From positions 2,342,655 through 2,406,654 of the forward strand of contig NW_003314275.1 in assembly GCF_000143415.4 (NCBI RefSeq): a stretch of 64,000 nt of DNA, written 5' to 3'. The notes under the pieces are model-generated. The model searched no databases, was not told where the DNA came from, and worked only from the letters and a program-made list of their open reading frames with translations. The DNA comes from Selaginella moellendorffii. Its lineage: Eukaryota > Streptophyta > Lycopodiopsida > Selaginellales > Selaginellaceae. This document shows positions 24,061-36,599 of this stretch, in pieces (position 1 is the stretch's first letter; each line of letters starts with the position of its first letter). The translations under genes and the position numbers were made by a program.

Positions 24061-26715
24061 ATTTATGACAAAAAATCAATTATAATAGAATTTGATTACA
24101 AGCAAAATGGTGAGGAAGAAAAAGAATAGAAGTCCTAACTAAATTAAAAACTGATGAACGATTAACCCGAATTTATGGATATTGATGGACAAGACAATAT
24201 ATTATTTTTGTATTAAATTTTTTCATTTGTATAAACTCAAGTTGTATAAACTATAACTTAAAAATACTTATAAATAAACTTTCCTTTTATTAAGTTTCCC
24301 ATCTAATTCATTTAACTCTAAAATTCATTGAGTTAAATTAAATTTTAGCATTATTTTTTATCTTCTATATTTTATAAAATACATTTAAAACTCAGAAGTG
24401 GTGTAAAATACAATTTAATATGTAAACACATACTAGGCAATTGCTACAAGGCACAAAACAAAAATCCTCAGTTTATATTAACCAAATAAATAGGTCATTT
24501 ATAAATAGTTAACATATAACTTAATAAACTAATAAATAAAATTTATAAATATTTTTTTAAGTTTTTTAATAAGATATTTGTAAATTTTATAACTAAATCT
24601 GATCTACATTCCATTCAAATATATCATATCAATAAATATTTTTGTAACACTATTTTGTATTGTCTTAAGTTGAATGCATCTATATTCGTAGATACAAATA
24701 TTAGTTTTTTAGCACCTGATTATTTAGACATTTCATTAAATATCCAAATACTAATTCAAACACTTTAAAAAGGAGCTTCAAGTCACCAAGGGTAGTAATA
24801 TGCTTTTTGCAAGCTAGGAATAATAGAGATTGTATTGTCACACTTTGAGATCATGAAATACAAGGATTCTATTTAGAGGAAGAAGTCCTTTGAATTTAAT
24901 AACATATTTATTAACCATCATGAGATTTGATAGCTTGTAGGGATAATATTCCAAATTATTGATAGTAAGCATAAGTATGCAACGTCCTTTAGATGTTAAT
25001 AGACTTATCTTAGCCTGCTAAAAAATCAATGCATAAGTTTGCTAAAATTTTGCCTTCAACTCCACTTTCACTTGCTTTGTTATGTTTGAATGTAAACTTA
25101 GATAGTTTTCTATCCAAAAGTAGAACTTTGTCCATGACATTAAATAACTTCAATTTTTTATAGAGTTAAGTGAGGATGATATTTGACAATATTATTGTGA
25201 TGATCTTGCAACACTTGTTTAACACTCATAGACTTGAAATGATAGTATGATTTGGTTCAACAACCCAATCAAATTTTCTGCTTATGGTGTGCTGTAAGGT
25301 ATATCTTTCCTTCACTTTATAAAGGATTATTTTTATTTTTTTGGTTTCTATCTTTTAGTAAAGGTCAAATAAGATGCATATGAACTTGTGTATCTGGAAA
25401 AGAGTCAGGAAGAGCTCTTGGCTGAGTTTTTACAAATTGAGTATAAAATTCAATATATAAAGTCTTAAAAATTGAAGAAATTAGTATGTATTACAGACAA
25501 TTATAGGTTGAAGGAGTAGCTAGAGAGTATAGCTAAGCTTTTTACTCACAAATATAAATTTCTTATCGCATGCTTCATTTTTCTCAATTACACATATTAC
25601 TTTTGTAGTGAGTTAAACTCTAGATGATATGATTTACAATATCACAAAATTGATTTTTATATAAATAACAGATAGAAATTCTAAAGTTCCTCAATATCTA
25701 CTTGATGAACAGAGAGAAAAGACTGTTAGAAGTATTTGAGAACATGATAAGGAGGGTTATCTATATCATGTAAATTGTGAGTAGGGTCTTGGGATATTTA
25801 GTATTAGAGAGTGCAGTGCTTGGGGAGAGTTGCAGTTCTCAACTTCTCATAAAGGTGTGAATTTGTAAGGAAGTGTAGTGGATTATAAGCAACTAAAGAG
25901 AATAACTCGAGAAATGGTCTATAAAGATTCAAATATAAAAGAAAAGACTCATAAATAAAAATACACCACTTTTTTCCAATTAGTTAAAAGTCTTGAGTTA
26001 TTTGGGGTTAAACATCTTTGGGTTTGAATAATACTAGGCTAGATGACTTCATAGAAAGTTCAAATTCAATGATAATGCAAGTGACAATGGAGATGAGGAT
26101 AAGAAAGCTTCGAATCAAACTCATATTCCACCATCTGATAATCAGGATCAAGCTCTAATTTCACTACCAAACGATCATATGATAGTAGCTTTTATTATTC
26201 ATATGACTCTTCTATAGGTTTGTCCTGTTTTCCCAATAACACATTGAGGCATTGTGGGTGTCTTCATTAGCTCCTATAGCAGATTGTTAACATCTTTCAC
26301 AAAAGATGACATAAACATAGAAATATAACATTAGTTCAACCATTAATGCTGAACAATATAAAAGCCCTTGAAAACTTTATTCTCTTCGACTTTGCAAATA
26401 GTCTTTAAATATTGATGGGAAAGTTGAGGACTAGAAACTTTCTCACACCTGACCACCTTGTGATATATTCTTCTTGTCATAAACATTTCTATTTGAAGTT
26501 GGCTATGTCATTTTTATCCTACTAAATGACCCCAACTGAATGTATGAATTTATGATGTGTGTAGCAGAAGTTTATTTCAAGTAATTCTACCCCGAATGTA
26601 TCATGGATCCTATTGGCATCGATATTAGAGGCATTCAAAGTAAGTCTGAAAAGGTGAGTAGGTATTTTATATTTTTATCTAATTTCTAAACTTTCTCATT
26701 TTCTAAGTTATGATG
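24060..26715. repeat. inverted partner of 10215-11562 plus 17173-18470
   Basis: Gene-free AT-rich DNA. Read backwards it matches 18290-17173 and then 11562-10215 without chromovirus 1, so it holds the pre-insertion site near 25150-25175. A TRIM remnant with heavy C-to-T change lies at about 25760-26075. Confidence 0.75.
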
Positions 26716-26815
26716 TGGACTATCACAAATGTTACTTTGGGTATCGAAAGTTACCTATTGATTAGTCCTTTTGGATATTCTTTCCTTACTATTATGACGG
26801 CAAGAGGTTGGTATT

Positions 26816-27141
26816 GCTAAACCCTTTTTTTCAGTCTCCACCTAAAATAGTTGAGAAACTAATCTTTGTGTGTGCACTTGACTAGCTAAATGAACATCAA
26901 GACGGAATTCCCAAGATGGAATTCCTAAGTGCTATTAGTCAAACATACTTGACTTGATTAGAGAAACTCATTCATTGACTAAACCCTTTTTTTCAATCTC
27001 CACTTAAAATAGTTGAGAAACTAATCTTTGTGTGTGCACTTGACTAGCTAAATGAACATCAAGACAGAATTCCCAAGATGGAATTCCTAAGTGCTATTAG
27101 TTAAACATACTTGACTTGATTAGAGAAACTCATTCATTGAC
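26816..27141. repeat. 163-bp tandem duplication
   Basis: Two adjacent copies begin ctaaaccctttttttca and end attcattga. The inverted LTR at 9073-10209 has a single copy. Confidence 0.85.
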
Positions 27142-27470
27142 TTGCACTTGCTAGTGTTGGGAACCCTTGCAATATTGAGCTTAATCCTTCAATATTCGTC
27201 AGATGATAGTTTATTGTGTTTGACAAACACTTTCGCTATCATACATCTTGTGTTAGTACTATTCGGTTCTAAATACTATTTATGGAAAGTGTCTAGATAT
27301 ACTTATTTGGCATATCTACGGAATATAAAGATTGTCCTGACCACAATGGTGTTGGTCCCGTATCCAAATTCACAATCTAGAGACATTCCATATTTAGTAA
27401 GTTATGAGTTAGTTCCACAGACTAACTCTTGGTACTAAGGGTCAGATATGGTCAACCAACTTGAGGCATA

Positions 27471-27665
27471 TGTAAGCTCATGAGTTTGGACTTCTCGGGA
27501 GGTCACCCAACCCAGTACTATTCACACCCAATGACGCTTAACCCCAAATATCCCAAAACCCTTAACTGTTTGGAAAAGGGGGGTGCACTCTTGTTCATGG
27601 GCCCTTTCCCTCTGTATTAGAACCCTATGGATCGTCTCTCAAGTCGTTCTCTTTGGTTGCTTACA
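27471..27665 (-). mobile_element. solo LTR of the TRIM family, TSD GCATA
   Basis: A 195-bp match to the 194-bp TRIM LTR in inverted orientation, with TGTAAG...TTACA ends. GCATA flanks it at 27466-27470 and 27666-27670. Confidence 0.9.
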
Positions 27666-28140
27666 GCATAGTCTAGCTCCTGCTTGCGTGCCTATTATTA
27701 TTTTGCATCTAGGTTAGGTATAAACCCAAGTTCTATACCATACTAGTTAATGGAGTACCCATATCCTCGCATTAAGCCACTAGTATGCTGAAATAGTACC
27801 AAACTTCATTTAGCTCCATTTTGCGTGTTAGTCTTGGCATTGGGATATTAAATGCTCTAAGACTATTTTTATGTTACTCCATGCTTCTGTCCTTTTACTC
27901 CTTGGGCTGAATGTTTGGAGTCACACTATGCTCCAGTTCTTTTGTTCCTTGGTTGCAAACTTAAGAGTTTGGCTCCATACTTACATTCAATGGCCCAAGG
28001 CTTTAAAACTTGGGTTCCACTCTGCTGTCTATTGGACATGTGGCATGTAATACATGGCATATGGAAGGTTTAGATTCCGCTTCATGGTTATCTCATGGTA
28101 AATCACTATAAGATAAAGGGTGAAAACCATATATACTATA

Positions 28141-31100
28141 TTTGGTACCAGAGAATAAGTTTCAGTGAGTATTATCCAATGAGATTGGGCAATTGGTCTT
28201 GTTGCATATGCAGAGATGAAAATGATGATCTGAGTGGGTGTACATTTGAGTGCTATGACTTTGTAATATTTCTTTAGGTATGGATTTTGGTTACCTTTTT
28301 GTACCATATTATGTGAGCTTGTGCTTTGGCTTATAAGATGGATTAAAAATGTTCCGTTTGCACAAGTTTGAGCTGTGGCTCATGAATGAGGCACATTAGC
28401 AACTCAAGGTTACACTTTGAGTTAACAAGATTAATGTTAGCCTATTAGTGGTTACCATAAGTTATTCTATGTATTATAGGTAAAATTAAACCTCCCTTAG
28501 GTTTGCTATGGGTGGTGAATATGCTAGTTTGTAGCTGTTTAGCATAGAATTAATGGATCCTTTCTAGGCATGATTATAAGTGGATAAAGCAAACTTGAGG
28601 TTTAGTCAAAATTGAGTAAAAAAAGAAAGTTATTAGGGATGAAGGATCAAACACATAAATCATTTTCTCTTTTGGAGAGATGATTTACAACAAAGTGTTA
28701 ATTCATTGTTCATATTTACGTCATACAATCAAAAGTTCTTATTTTGATGCATGTTGGAAATTATGGTCTTATAAGTGGTGAGTTGTGAAATGGATAGTGA
28801 TGAAGTGCTAAACCATTTTGTTTAGGCTTGTTATTGAAAACTTAGATTGCAATACTCAATTCTTTTTAGGGGAACCTTGCTATTGTTCCTTGAATAGTTT
28901 GGTGTAAGATTAGTGTTGAGTTTGATCGGAAAAAGAGTGACATGAGCTTATTTATGTTGTGAACAAAAGTTAGTGGTGTTCAGTATTGTAAATCCTTATT
29001 GGTGGAGTGTGGCATTTATATTACATTTTATTGAATCGAGTTGGCATTTGATACTCATGTAAACCTTTGTAGTAGTGATATAGATGTTGCTTATGGTATT
29101 GCTCGATTAATGATCAAGTCATTATGATATTTATATCATATCCATATGATAATGAGTAATGTGTTTATGAAGTTGTTTGATTAACAATGATTAACCACAA
29201 AATGGTTGATAGTGAAGTTAATTTATTTGCTAGTAGTAGCATTGAAGTAGCTTTGACTAGATTCTCGATGGTGGTTTATTATACTAAGCTTGAGTTGATA
29301 CCTTATTTCCTTAAGAGTTTGCCCATAAACTGTTAGAAAAGGTTATAATATTCACTTGCTATAGCTTGTTGGTTTATCCGTTAGCACTTGGAATAAATTG
29401 TTGGATAGAGAAGGTGTGAAGTTGAGGCACTAACATTGCTAGCACTTGTGCTAATGAAAGTGGCATTATTGTTTTGAGTGATAAGGAATTTTTCTTGGAG
29501 CTTGATTTTCCATGTCATTTTTCTTGTTAGTGTTTTGGCTTCACATTAGATCTTGAAGATGATTGAAGAAGAGTGTTAGTACAATGTGGATATCCAAAAA
29601 TGTGGTCTTCATAATCATGTCTTAGGTATTCATTTGCATTTTGCAAGTGATGGTGTAGGATGTCAGAAATATGGGCAAGATGTTCATACTGTTGGGTTAT
29701 GAGAATTAATGTTGAGGTGAACTTTTGTAAAGTTGTAAGTAGGAGGAAGTTGGTTGAATTTTGAAAGTTTGTATTTCTAGTCATTCTTTCTCTAGAATGG
29801 GAAATTTTCCACAAATTTTCTTAAACTTTTTCAATAACTAATCTGTTAATCACTTTATCAGAAAACCATTCCATTTTCGTAAGCTAGTACAAACTAGTGA
29901 AGGGGTTGGAGTTGAATATAATTAGCTTAGACTTTAGTAGGTAGTTTGTATGATGCGGCCCGAAAGAAATGTTGACTTCTTGGGGCTAAAAAAATTAAGT
30001 TGAATAGAGTCTGGAGTTGGTGTAGAAAAATGGCTATTGCACTTTTCTAGAAAGGTGACCCTTATGCCTTTCTTTTGTAGTGTTATGCTTGGTGGTAAGT
30101 TGTACTTTGCATTTCATTAAACTTTATGAGAGTAGTGAATTCTCTCTAATCTTGAATTGGTCTTGATACCCTTGCGCTTTAGTTAAAGATAGTGATGTCT
30201 AACTTAGTTGTTTGAGGTTAAGGTGTTAATACCTGTATTATAACTTTGTCCATTAGAAGGTTGTGTATAAATATGAGTGTATTTTATGATTTTCACTTTA
30301 ATTTTGACTAAGTATGATTATGTATAACTAACCTCTTCAAGGCATGCTCAAAGATATTGGTTATACACATTAATGAACTTATTGCGGTTGAGTTGGATTT
30401 GAGTGGTCATTTAATTCATGCTTATTCATGTACCTAGGGTGTTATGTTCAAGTTGAATAAATATATGACTCGATGGCATGAGTTTAGTATTTGGGTTTTG
30501 TGAAGGTAAGTTGAAGAATGATTATTGGTTGCTTTGCAACTAGTGATTGCTTATACACTTTGTCGAGGACTGCTAACACTTGCTTTGCTCGATGATGATT
30601 TAGCAGTGATAAACTTGCTTTACGAGATGTTACAGAGGATCATATTATGGGTTGCATGGATTTTCCATGTTAGCATATCAATTTTATCTTTATCGATATC
30701 ATTTGGTTGCATTTAGTTTGGGGTATTGGATTTTATTGAGTTTTGGATGTGGTGAATAACTCCTTGATGATGTATTATTTGTAATTGAGTGTTATTAAAG
30801 GATTGGTCTTGAATACTAAGTATAATATCTTTGACTTTGATTATCTTGGTTGCTAAAGAGCTTCAAGTGGTGATTCACTTTTGCTTTTTTCTAGCTTTGT
30901 TCTGGTGTTAATTGCATTGAAGTGATGATTTATCGTTGAAATTCTTGATGTTAAGATTCGAGTGAAATGAGATGTCTCTCTATAATTTTGATATTGAGTT
31001 TCCTTAATCTCAATGCAGATAGTATTGATGATTTAGCTAAAGCTTTATGTTGTTAGCAATCGTGCATTAGCTAGTTAACAACTATGTTGGCGTTCAAATG

Positions 31101-32333
31101 AGCTAAATAGCAAGTTGAGTTAGTTATGTTCTAGACGAGATTATTTAGTAGGGGTTGAGCTTTAGCTTTTCCTTGAAAAGTGATTTAGTCATGAACTATG
31201 CTAACTTTACAAAAAGAAGAGTTAGCTTTCGATATTAAAGTTGGTGGTTCTTATCGATTTATGATTCTTTTTGTATTTTTTATGATGATTTTTCTTGTAC
31301 TTGTTATGAAGTGAGTTATGTTTTACTATAGAAAATGGATTTATGGAGGATTGGTTTAATAATCACTTATTATGCTTAGCTTTTGGATTGATACAGATAT
31401 ACTATAGTTTTGCATTATAAAGTTTCACTTTTACATGTGTTGAGAAAGATGTTGTGGGTTGTACCATGATTTCTTCTTTGGCATTGAAGTTAGTTCATGC
31501 AAGATTCGTGATCATTATTAGGGAAGACTTAGCTATAAGCTTCTTCGAGCTTTTGGTTCTTTAAGTTTTGTTATGCTCATTATTCTAATTGTTAGAAGTT
31601 GTTAGGGGAAGGTATTTTAGTTTATTAGCTTCAATGTTAAAGTTAGCTTCTGCATTTGGCAATCATTGATGATGATTGACTATCATCTAGGATAGTTAAT
31701 TATCTTTGTTAAAGGTTTTGCTTAATTATTGTTGATGTTGAATTATTGCCATTCTTTGGGATGGTGGATTATTTCTTGACAATGTTTATTTGCATTACCA
31801 CATATTCTTTGTGGTTTGCTTTGGTTGGTCTCTTGGGGTTGAGATATTGATAAGATGTTGCTGACACTTGCTTAAGCAACTTGAGTTCTTTAGTATGGTA
31901 AACAAAATTTTATATAGATTGGCTAATACAATAGTTATCATGAATGAGTGTTTGTTTACTCTAACTGCCTATTTGCAGTAGTCTATCTAAACCTTACTGA
32001 CAGGTTTATTTTCTTTACTTAGGAGGGTTGGGGCCTTTAGCTTCTCTCTCTATATCCTTGTAGACAGAGGCATATCACACTTTTGTAAGTTGGGTGACAC
32101 CTAGAGCAACAAGAGTGGCTAACTCCATTAATCATTTCCTTGTCAATGATGGTCAGAAGGTGTTGAGGGAGACTCTGGAAGGACAGAGAGGCCCCCGGAC
32201 GGNNNNNNNNNNNNNNNNNNNNNNNNNNNNNNNNNNNNNNNNNNNNNNNNNNNNNNNNNNNNNNNNNNNNNNNNNNNNNNNNNNNNNNNNNNNNNNNNNN
32301 NNAGGACATCAATCTTCTCTAAAGGGGGGAAAG
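28141..32333 (+). mobile_element. internal region of decayed family-A LTR retrotransposon
   Basis: It is bounded by a primer-binding-like site (28143) and by a polypurine tract aaaggggggaaag (32321-32333) directly before the 3' LTR start TGTCGTGAATGTGACTT (32334). No gag or pol motif can be read; the sequence is T-rich with no long frame, consistent with massive C-to-T decay. A 100-N gap lies near the end. Confidence 0.6.
32203..32302. other. assembly gap (100 N)
   Basis: Exactly 100 unknown bases inside the decayed element, just before its polypurine tract. Confidence 0.99.
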
Positions 32334-32408
32334 TGTCGTGAATGTGACTTCAGGTATCAAATGCTATCTGTCATTTAGTCCTTTTAGATATTCTTTCTTT
32401 ACTACTTG
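32334..32408 (+). repeat. start of truncated 3' LTR, family A
   Basis: Matches the first about 75 bases of the LTR at 26721, including tagtccttttagatattctttc. The similarity then stops, so the 3' LTR is truncated. Confidence 0.65.
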
Positions 32409-33815
32409 TAAGCTATAAATTTTTCTTTTCCAATTTGCCAGCTTACCTCGTCTATCCGACCAATACTACCTTGGATTTTGCTAAGTTCCCTTGCCAAGGT
32501 TCCTGCCTATTATACTAGCTCCTATTTGGTCCTACTTGGGTTCAACTACTCACTGCACAAGCAACGGAGCGTTAGCTATCTATCCACGGGTTCCCAAATC
32601 TTTCCCAATCCCCCTCCCCGGGTTAGACTGGACTTAAGGTTCGGCTACACTCCCCGCAGGCACAAGCAGCCAAGCACACCAAGCTTCTAGGTTCTTAACA
32701 TCCCTTGGTACAACAAGACTTCCCTTTACATCCCAAGCCTTGGGTGCAACACTTGCTTCGGGACATCGGGGCGAAACATTAGGTACCTCTACCCCCCCAC
32801 TTCTATCCTGAAGGGAAGGCCCAAGCCTCTAGGAAGGGTGAGGACTAATGAGCCATAAGGTACTTAAGTGGGGCACCACTCTATATGAGCCAAGAGCACT
32901 ATAGTTGGTTCTCCTTTCGGGAGTGGGAGTTGCTCTTGAGAACTTCCTTGGGTGGCCCCTACAGCACCACCCGAGTCCATGCTCACTCCCACCCAAGGCC
33001 CCTTGGCCCCAGTCTCAACCTCAAGTCAGTTTGGAAGCACCACTAGAGAATTCCTTCAAGACTGGTTCTTGGACCTCACTTGACTTGTATTAGTACTCGG
33101 ACTCGGTCTTGGACTCGATCTCAGACTCGATCTCGGACCCGATTTCGGACTCAGTCTCAGACTCGATTTTGGACTCAATCTTGGACCCGATCTCGGACTC
33201 GACTTCGGACTCAACCTCGGACTCGATCTCGGACCCGATCTCAGATCTCGGACTCTGTCTCGAACTCGGTCTCGAACTTGGTCTCGAACTCGGTCTCAGA
33301 GTCGGGTTTGGACTCAATCTCAGACTCAGTCCCATCTGATGAACTCTTTGTCATTTCGGTTATGCTTTTAGGGATCCTTTAGCCTACGACACCTTGGGGA
33401 GTTGGTTCTTTACAACTCCACCACCCATAGAAGAAGTTCGATGCCCACATTGAACATTTTTTTTTATCCTACAACTTGTTGACCATGTCTCCGGGGGCAT
33501 CCCCCCACTTAGCAGTGTGCCTAAGTTAGCCTCCCCAACCAAGAGCCCATGACAACGGAATATAGGTGTCCCTATACCCCTCACCCCACCACGCCCTAGT
33601 ATGGGGTTGGGACTTGAACCCAACCTTGCTTTACTAGGGGTTTGGGACTTGAACCCAACCTCCGTAGAATACATTTATGGATTCGACATCCCCATGAGGA
33701 GTCGGGTGTAGTTCTCTACGCCTGGTTGACCTAGCTAACCCATACTAATTAGCTTACCTTTGGCACACCTTCGAGTCCCAACATATGCCATTGCTCAACT
33801 TCACAAATTGATACT
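32409..33815. other. gene-free stretch with TC-rich 12-mer array
   Basis: No gene is supported. It is GC-richer than its left neighbour. The part next to 33815 may hold the 3' end or LTR of chromovirus 2, but no matching second LTR is in the window to prove it. Confidence 0.4.
33085..33340. repeat. imperfect 6/12-bp minisatellite
   Basis: About 250 bp of units such as ctcggactcgat and ctcagactcgat. It is open in several frames as (Ser-Asp/Ile)n, but the frames are repeat artefacts rather than a gene. A relative lies at 19868-20090. Confidence 0.85.
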
Positions 33816-35247
33816 TTAATTGAACTTTGCATAAGTACATAGAGTTCTGCCTTGCAGAAATTCCTCCACTAGATCTCGCGCGTTCGTTAGATTCTCCTCC
33901 GGTTCCCATGTTGCTTTGCAGTGTGGAAATCCTTTCCACTTCACATGGAACTCTCTCACATCGCGTCCTTGTCGCTTGCTTTTGCGCGCATTAAGGATGG
34001 CCTCGACTTCGTATTCCTCTTCCCCTTGGATAACCTCAGGTAAAGGTCTTATTTGGTCCTTGTGAAGCAGATCCTCAAAGTATAGCTTGAGTAAGTTCAC
34101 GTGGAACACTGGGTGCATCTTCCCCATCTCTCGAGGAAGTCGGAGATGGTAAGCCACTTTACCGATTCGTGCCTCAATCTTATAAAGCCCCGCGAACTTG
34201 CTTAAGGAACTCAAGATCAATTCATTTACAGGAATATATGCATTTTTACCTTTGGGTCAACTTTCAGCTAATCCCACTTGGTAGCCTGAGATTCTTGGTG
34301 TTCAGCCACACCTTCTCCCCAGCTTGGAACTCTACATCCCGGAGCTTTTGGTTCACGTACTTTGTTGAGCTCGTTCCAAAGAATCCCTTACTAGATTCCA
34401 AATGTTGAGTCTTTTCGCCGTGAATGCCTCCATTGCGGGTAACTCTCCATGATACTTGGCCATGTCGAGCTCCACAGGACCTTCAATAGCTTACCCATTA
34501 ATGACTTCCCATGGACTCACCCTGATACTCGAATGTAGTGAGTTGTTATAACACATTTCCGCAAGTCCTAAATGACTTACCCAATCGGTCTGGTCTCCTG
34601 AGACATAACATCGCAAATAATCCTCCAGTTGCCTATTCACTCTTTCCGTTTGTCCGTCTGTCAAGAAGTGTTAGTGCCACCAAACTTGACTTAATACCCA
34701 ATACCTATCTGTGGGTGATAGGCTGTGTTGAATTTCAACTTGGTGCGATACTGTTCTAAGAGAGTTCTCCAGAACCTACTCGTGAAGATCTTATCTCGAT
34801 CTGAGATAATCTCTTCTGGCCTTCCCCGCACTCGAACCACTTGTTCAAAGAATAGCTTTGCCACACCTTTCGCATCCACTTCCGTTGTGGTGGGTATGAA
34901 ATGTGCCATCTTTGAAAATCGGTCCACCACCACGAATATCGCATCGAACCCCTCGCTTGGGGGGAGTCCCATGATGAAGTCCATCGTAAAACATTTCCAC
35001 GGACAATCTGGAATTGGGATGCTTTGTAACAAGCCCCCACTAGCCTTAGTCATGGCTTTGACCTGCTGATATGTTGGACATGTCTTTACATAGTCTTGGA
35101 CGTCCTTAGCCATATCTGGCTAGTGATACTTCCTTTTGAGTAAGCCTATCGTCTTGGGCACTCTGCCGTGTCCCACAAAAGGTTCGTTCTGACACTCTTC
35201 TAAGGCTACCTTCCTTAGTTCCCCTTCTGGATCATACACCCTCGTTT
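33816..35247 (-). pseudogene. chromovirus 2, integrase and chromodomain part
   Basis: The minus strand reads on from 49542 across the inserted transposon: RVYDPEGELRK, then the zinc finger (HGRVPKTIGLLKRKYHWP, CPTYQQ) and the core MDFIMGLPPSEGFD and IISDRDKIFTS with catalytic Asp residues. After a short insertion near 34680-34720, DGQTERVNRQL supplies the Glu. The end has HPVFHVNLLK and a chromodomain (EEEYEVEAILNARK, FHVKWKGF, ATWEPEENL) to the stop near 33816. Integrase plus chromodomain define a chromovirus. Confidence 0.9.
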
Positions 35248-35271
35248 AAGCTCTATTTCGTTAAAGTGGGA
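35248..35271 (+). repeat. left terminal inverted repeat
   Basis: 24 bp, identical to the reverse complement of 49514-49537. Subterminal GTGGGA and ATCCCAC form a small inverted repeat at 35266-35288. Confidence 0.95.
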
Positions 35272-35689
35272 ATTGTCATTATCCCACTTGTAAAATAAGG
35301 TTTCAAAACCTTTATATAGTATATAAATATAACAAAATTCAACTGCATTGAGGCACATGCCATTTTATTTTAAACAAAGAAATGTCTACTCAATCACTTC
35401 TCCTCCCCTTGCCACTGCTTCACCTCTCTCTTCTCCTTGTCATCGTCGTCCAATTTCTTTCCATCCTTTTAATATTGGCTCAGTTGCTCCGAGTCTAGGT
35501 GGAGCCCAAGTCCCCATTCAATCTTTACTTTCCCCTTATTAATAAAACAACTTCGTAGACTTCCAATAACATGCTGTAACACTTCTAGTATAATGCAAAT
35601 CCTCTCAAAGAATTGTCTTTTAATATTAATACAATGGCATGGAACCCCATGCCATAATAAGTTACATTTTTAAATAAATACATGTCATC
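35272..35689. other. left subterminal non-coding region of the transposon
   Basis: About 420 bp between the left TIR and the stop codon of the minus-strand unit. It is AT-rich, with a small palindrome (aaggtttcaaaacctt) at about 35297-35312. The 3' UTR and poly(A) site of the minus unit should lie here. Confidence 0.5.
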
Positions 35690-36552
35690 TCAGACTGTTA
35701 TTTTTTGCCTCCAACGCCTATACAATAATCTTGGAATTTCATCACTCTCCACACTATCAGGATTTAAACCCAATAGTAATGCCATCTCTTCTCTAATACG
35801 TCCACGCTCATGTTCAGTGGTTGAAGAACCCATCCGGTTGAGCAGATTATGGAGATGCGGATAGTGCTTGGCTAGACAATATACATGCCATAAATGATGA
35901 CTGGTGTCTGTCCGATCAAATGGCTTCTGATATACCGTTCCATCTGCCATTTGGTTGATTTCTGCAGCCACCTCCTGGACTGGCCGGTTCTCTATCACCA
36001 TCGCTCCAAGCCGTTTTGCAAGGTCCCCCAGAACATACGGTTTCTTCTCCCTAGTTTCCATACTGCAAGAGATGGGGTGCACTGCATATGTGTGCGTGTT
36101 CGCTGCAGTTTTAATCGGCGAGTCATCGATGATGAGGATTTCACTTGACCTAGCAGTCCGGTTCATCACTACAGCCTCTGGCTTGACGAAGATGGGCTTG
36201 CTACCCCTCACATGGACCATAGTCAAGCAATCCTTCTGCGTTAGGAGAAAGTCAAATGGTAATATTACTCGCGTCTGATCGTGCATCATCTATAACAACG
36301 TTAATGCATTGTGGCGCATCATGGATGTCCAAACTCCCAATTGCAAATTGAACCCGGCCCTCTGTTTTAAGTGTCGCATGGTCATTATTAGATCCCGCAG
36401 TTTCTCCCGTGTGATTAATGTGAATCTGTCTCTTTTGACCAACTTGCGACCGCAGGCTTTGGAGGGTGCAGTGACATTCGAGGACGAGCCACGCTCATAG
36501 GAGAAAAGGACACCGTTCAGATCAAAAATGATATAGTACCTTCGTCGTGACT
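35690..36552 (-). CDS. FCP1/NIF-like (HAD) phosphatase domain, last exon
   Basis: After an acceptor TTTCAG at 36553 the minus strand encodes YYIIFDLNGVLFSYERG, then GVWTSMMRHNAL, then ILIIDDSPIKTAANTHTYAVHP, then a helical C-terminus. These are the HAD motif I (DLNGVL, where classical FCP1 has DLDETL), the motif II-like WTS, and the motif III DDS of NLI-interacting-factor phosphatases, which remove phosphate from RNA polymerase II tails or similar targets. The second Asp of motif I is Asn, so activity is doubtful. A single in-frame TAG interrupts it at 36290-36292 between ALTLL and MMHDQ, which a CAG-to-TAG change would explain. It lies at the 3' end of the minus-strand unit of the transposon and may be a captured host domain. 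Confidence 0.7.
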
Positions 36553-36599
36553 CTGAAATGAAATGCGTCAATATAAAAAATGGTACAAGTCAATTTTAC

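Larger units (their letters stand above)
26721..28140 (+). repeat. 5' LTR of decayed retrotransposon, family A
   Basis: This is the same LTR as 9073-10209, with the same left target sequence (tggac at 26716-26720). It is enlarged by a 163-bp tandem duplication (26816-26978 and 26979-27141) and by a TRIM solo LTR. TGGTACCAGAG at 28143-28153 resembles an initiator-Met primer site. Confidence 0.8.

Noticed and set aside
33090-33382. Ser-Asp/Arg-Ser repeat proteins in overlapping frames
   Set aside because: All frames are open because of the 6/12-bp repeat. There is no start context, splice pattern or non-repeat domain.
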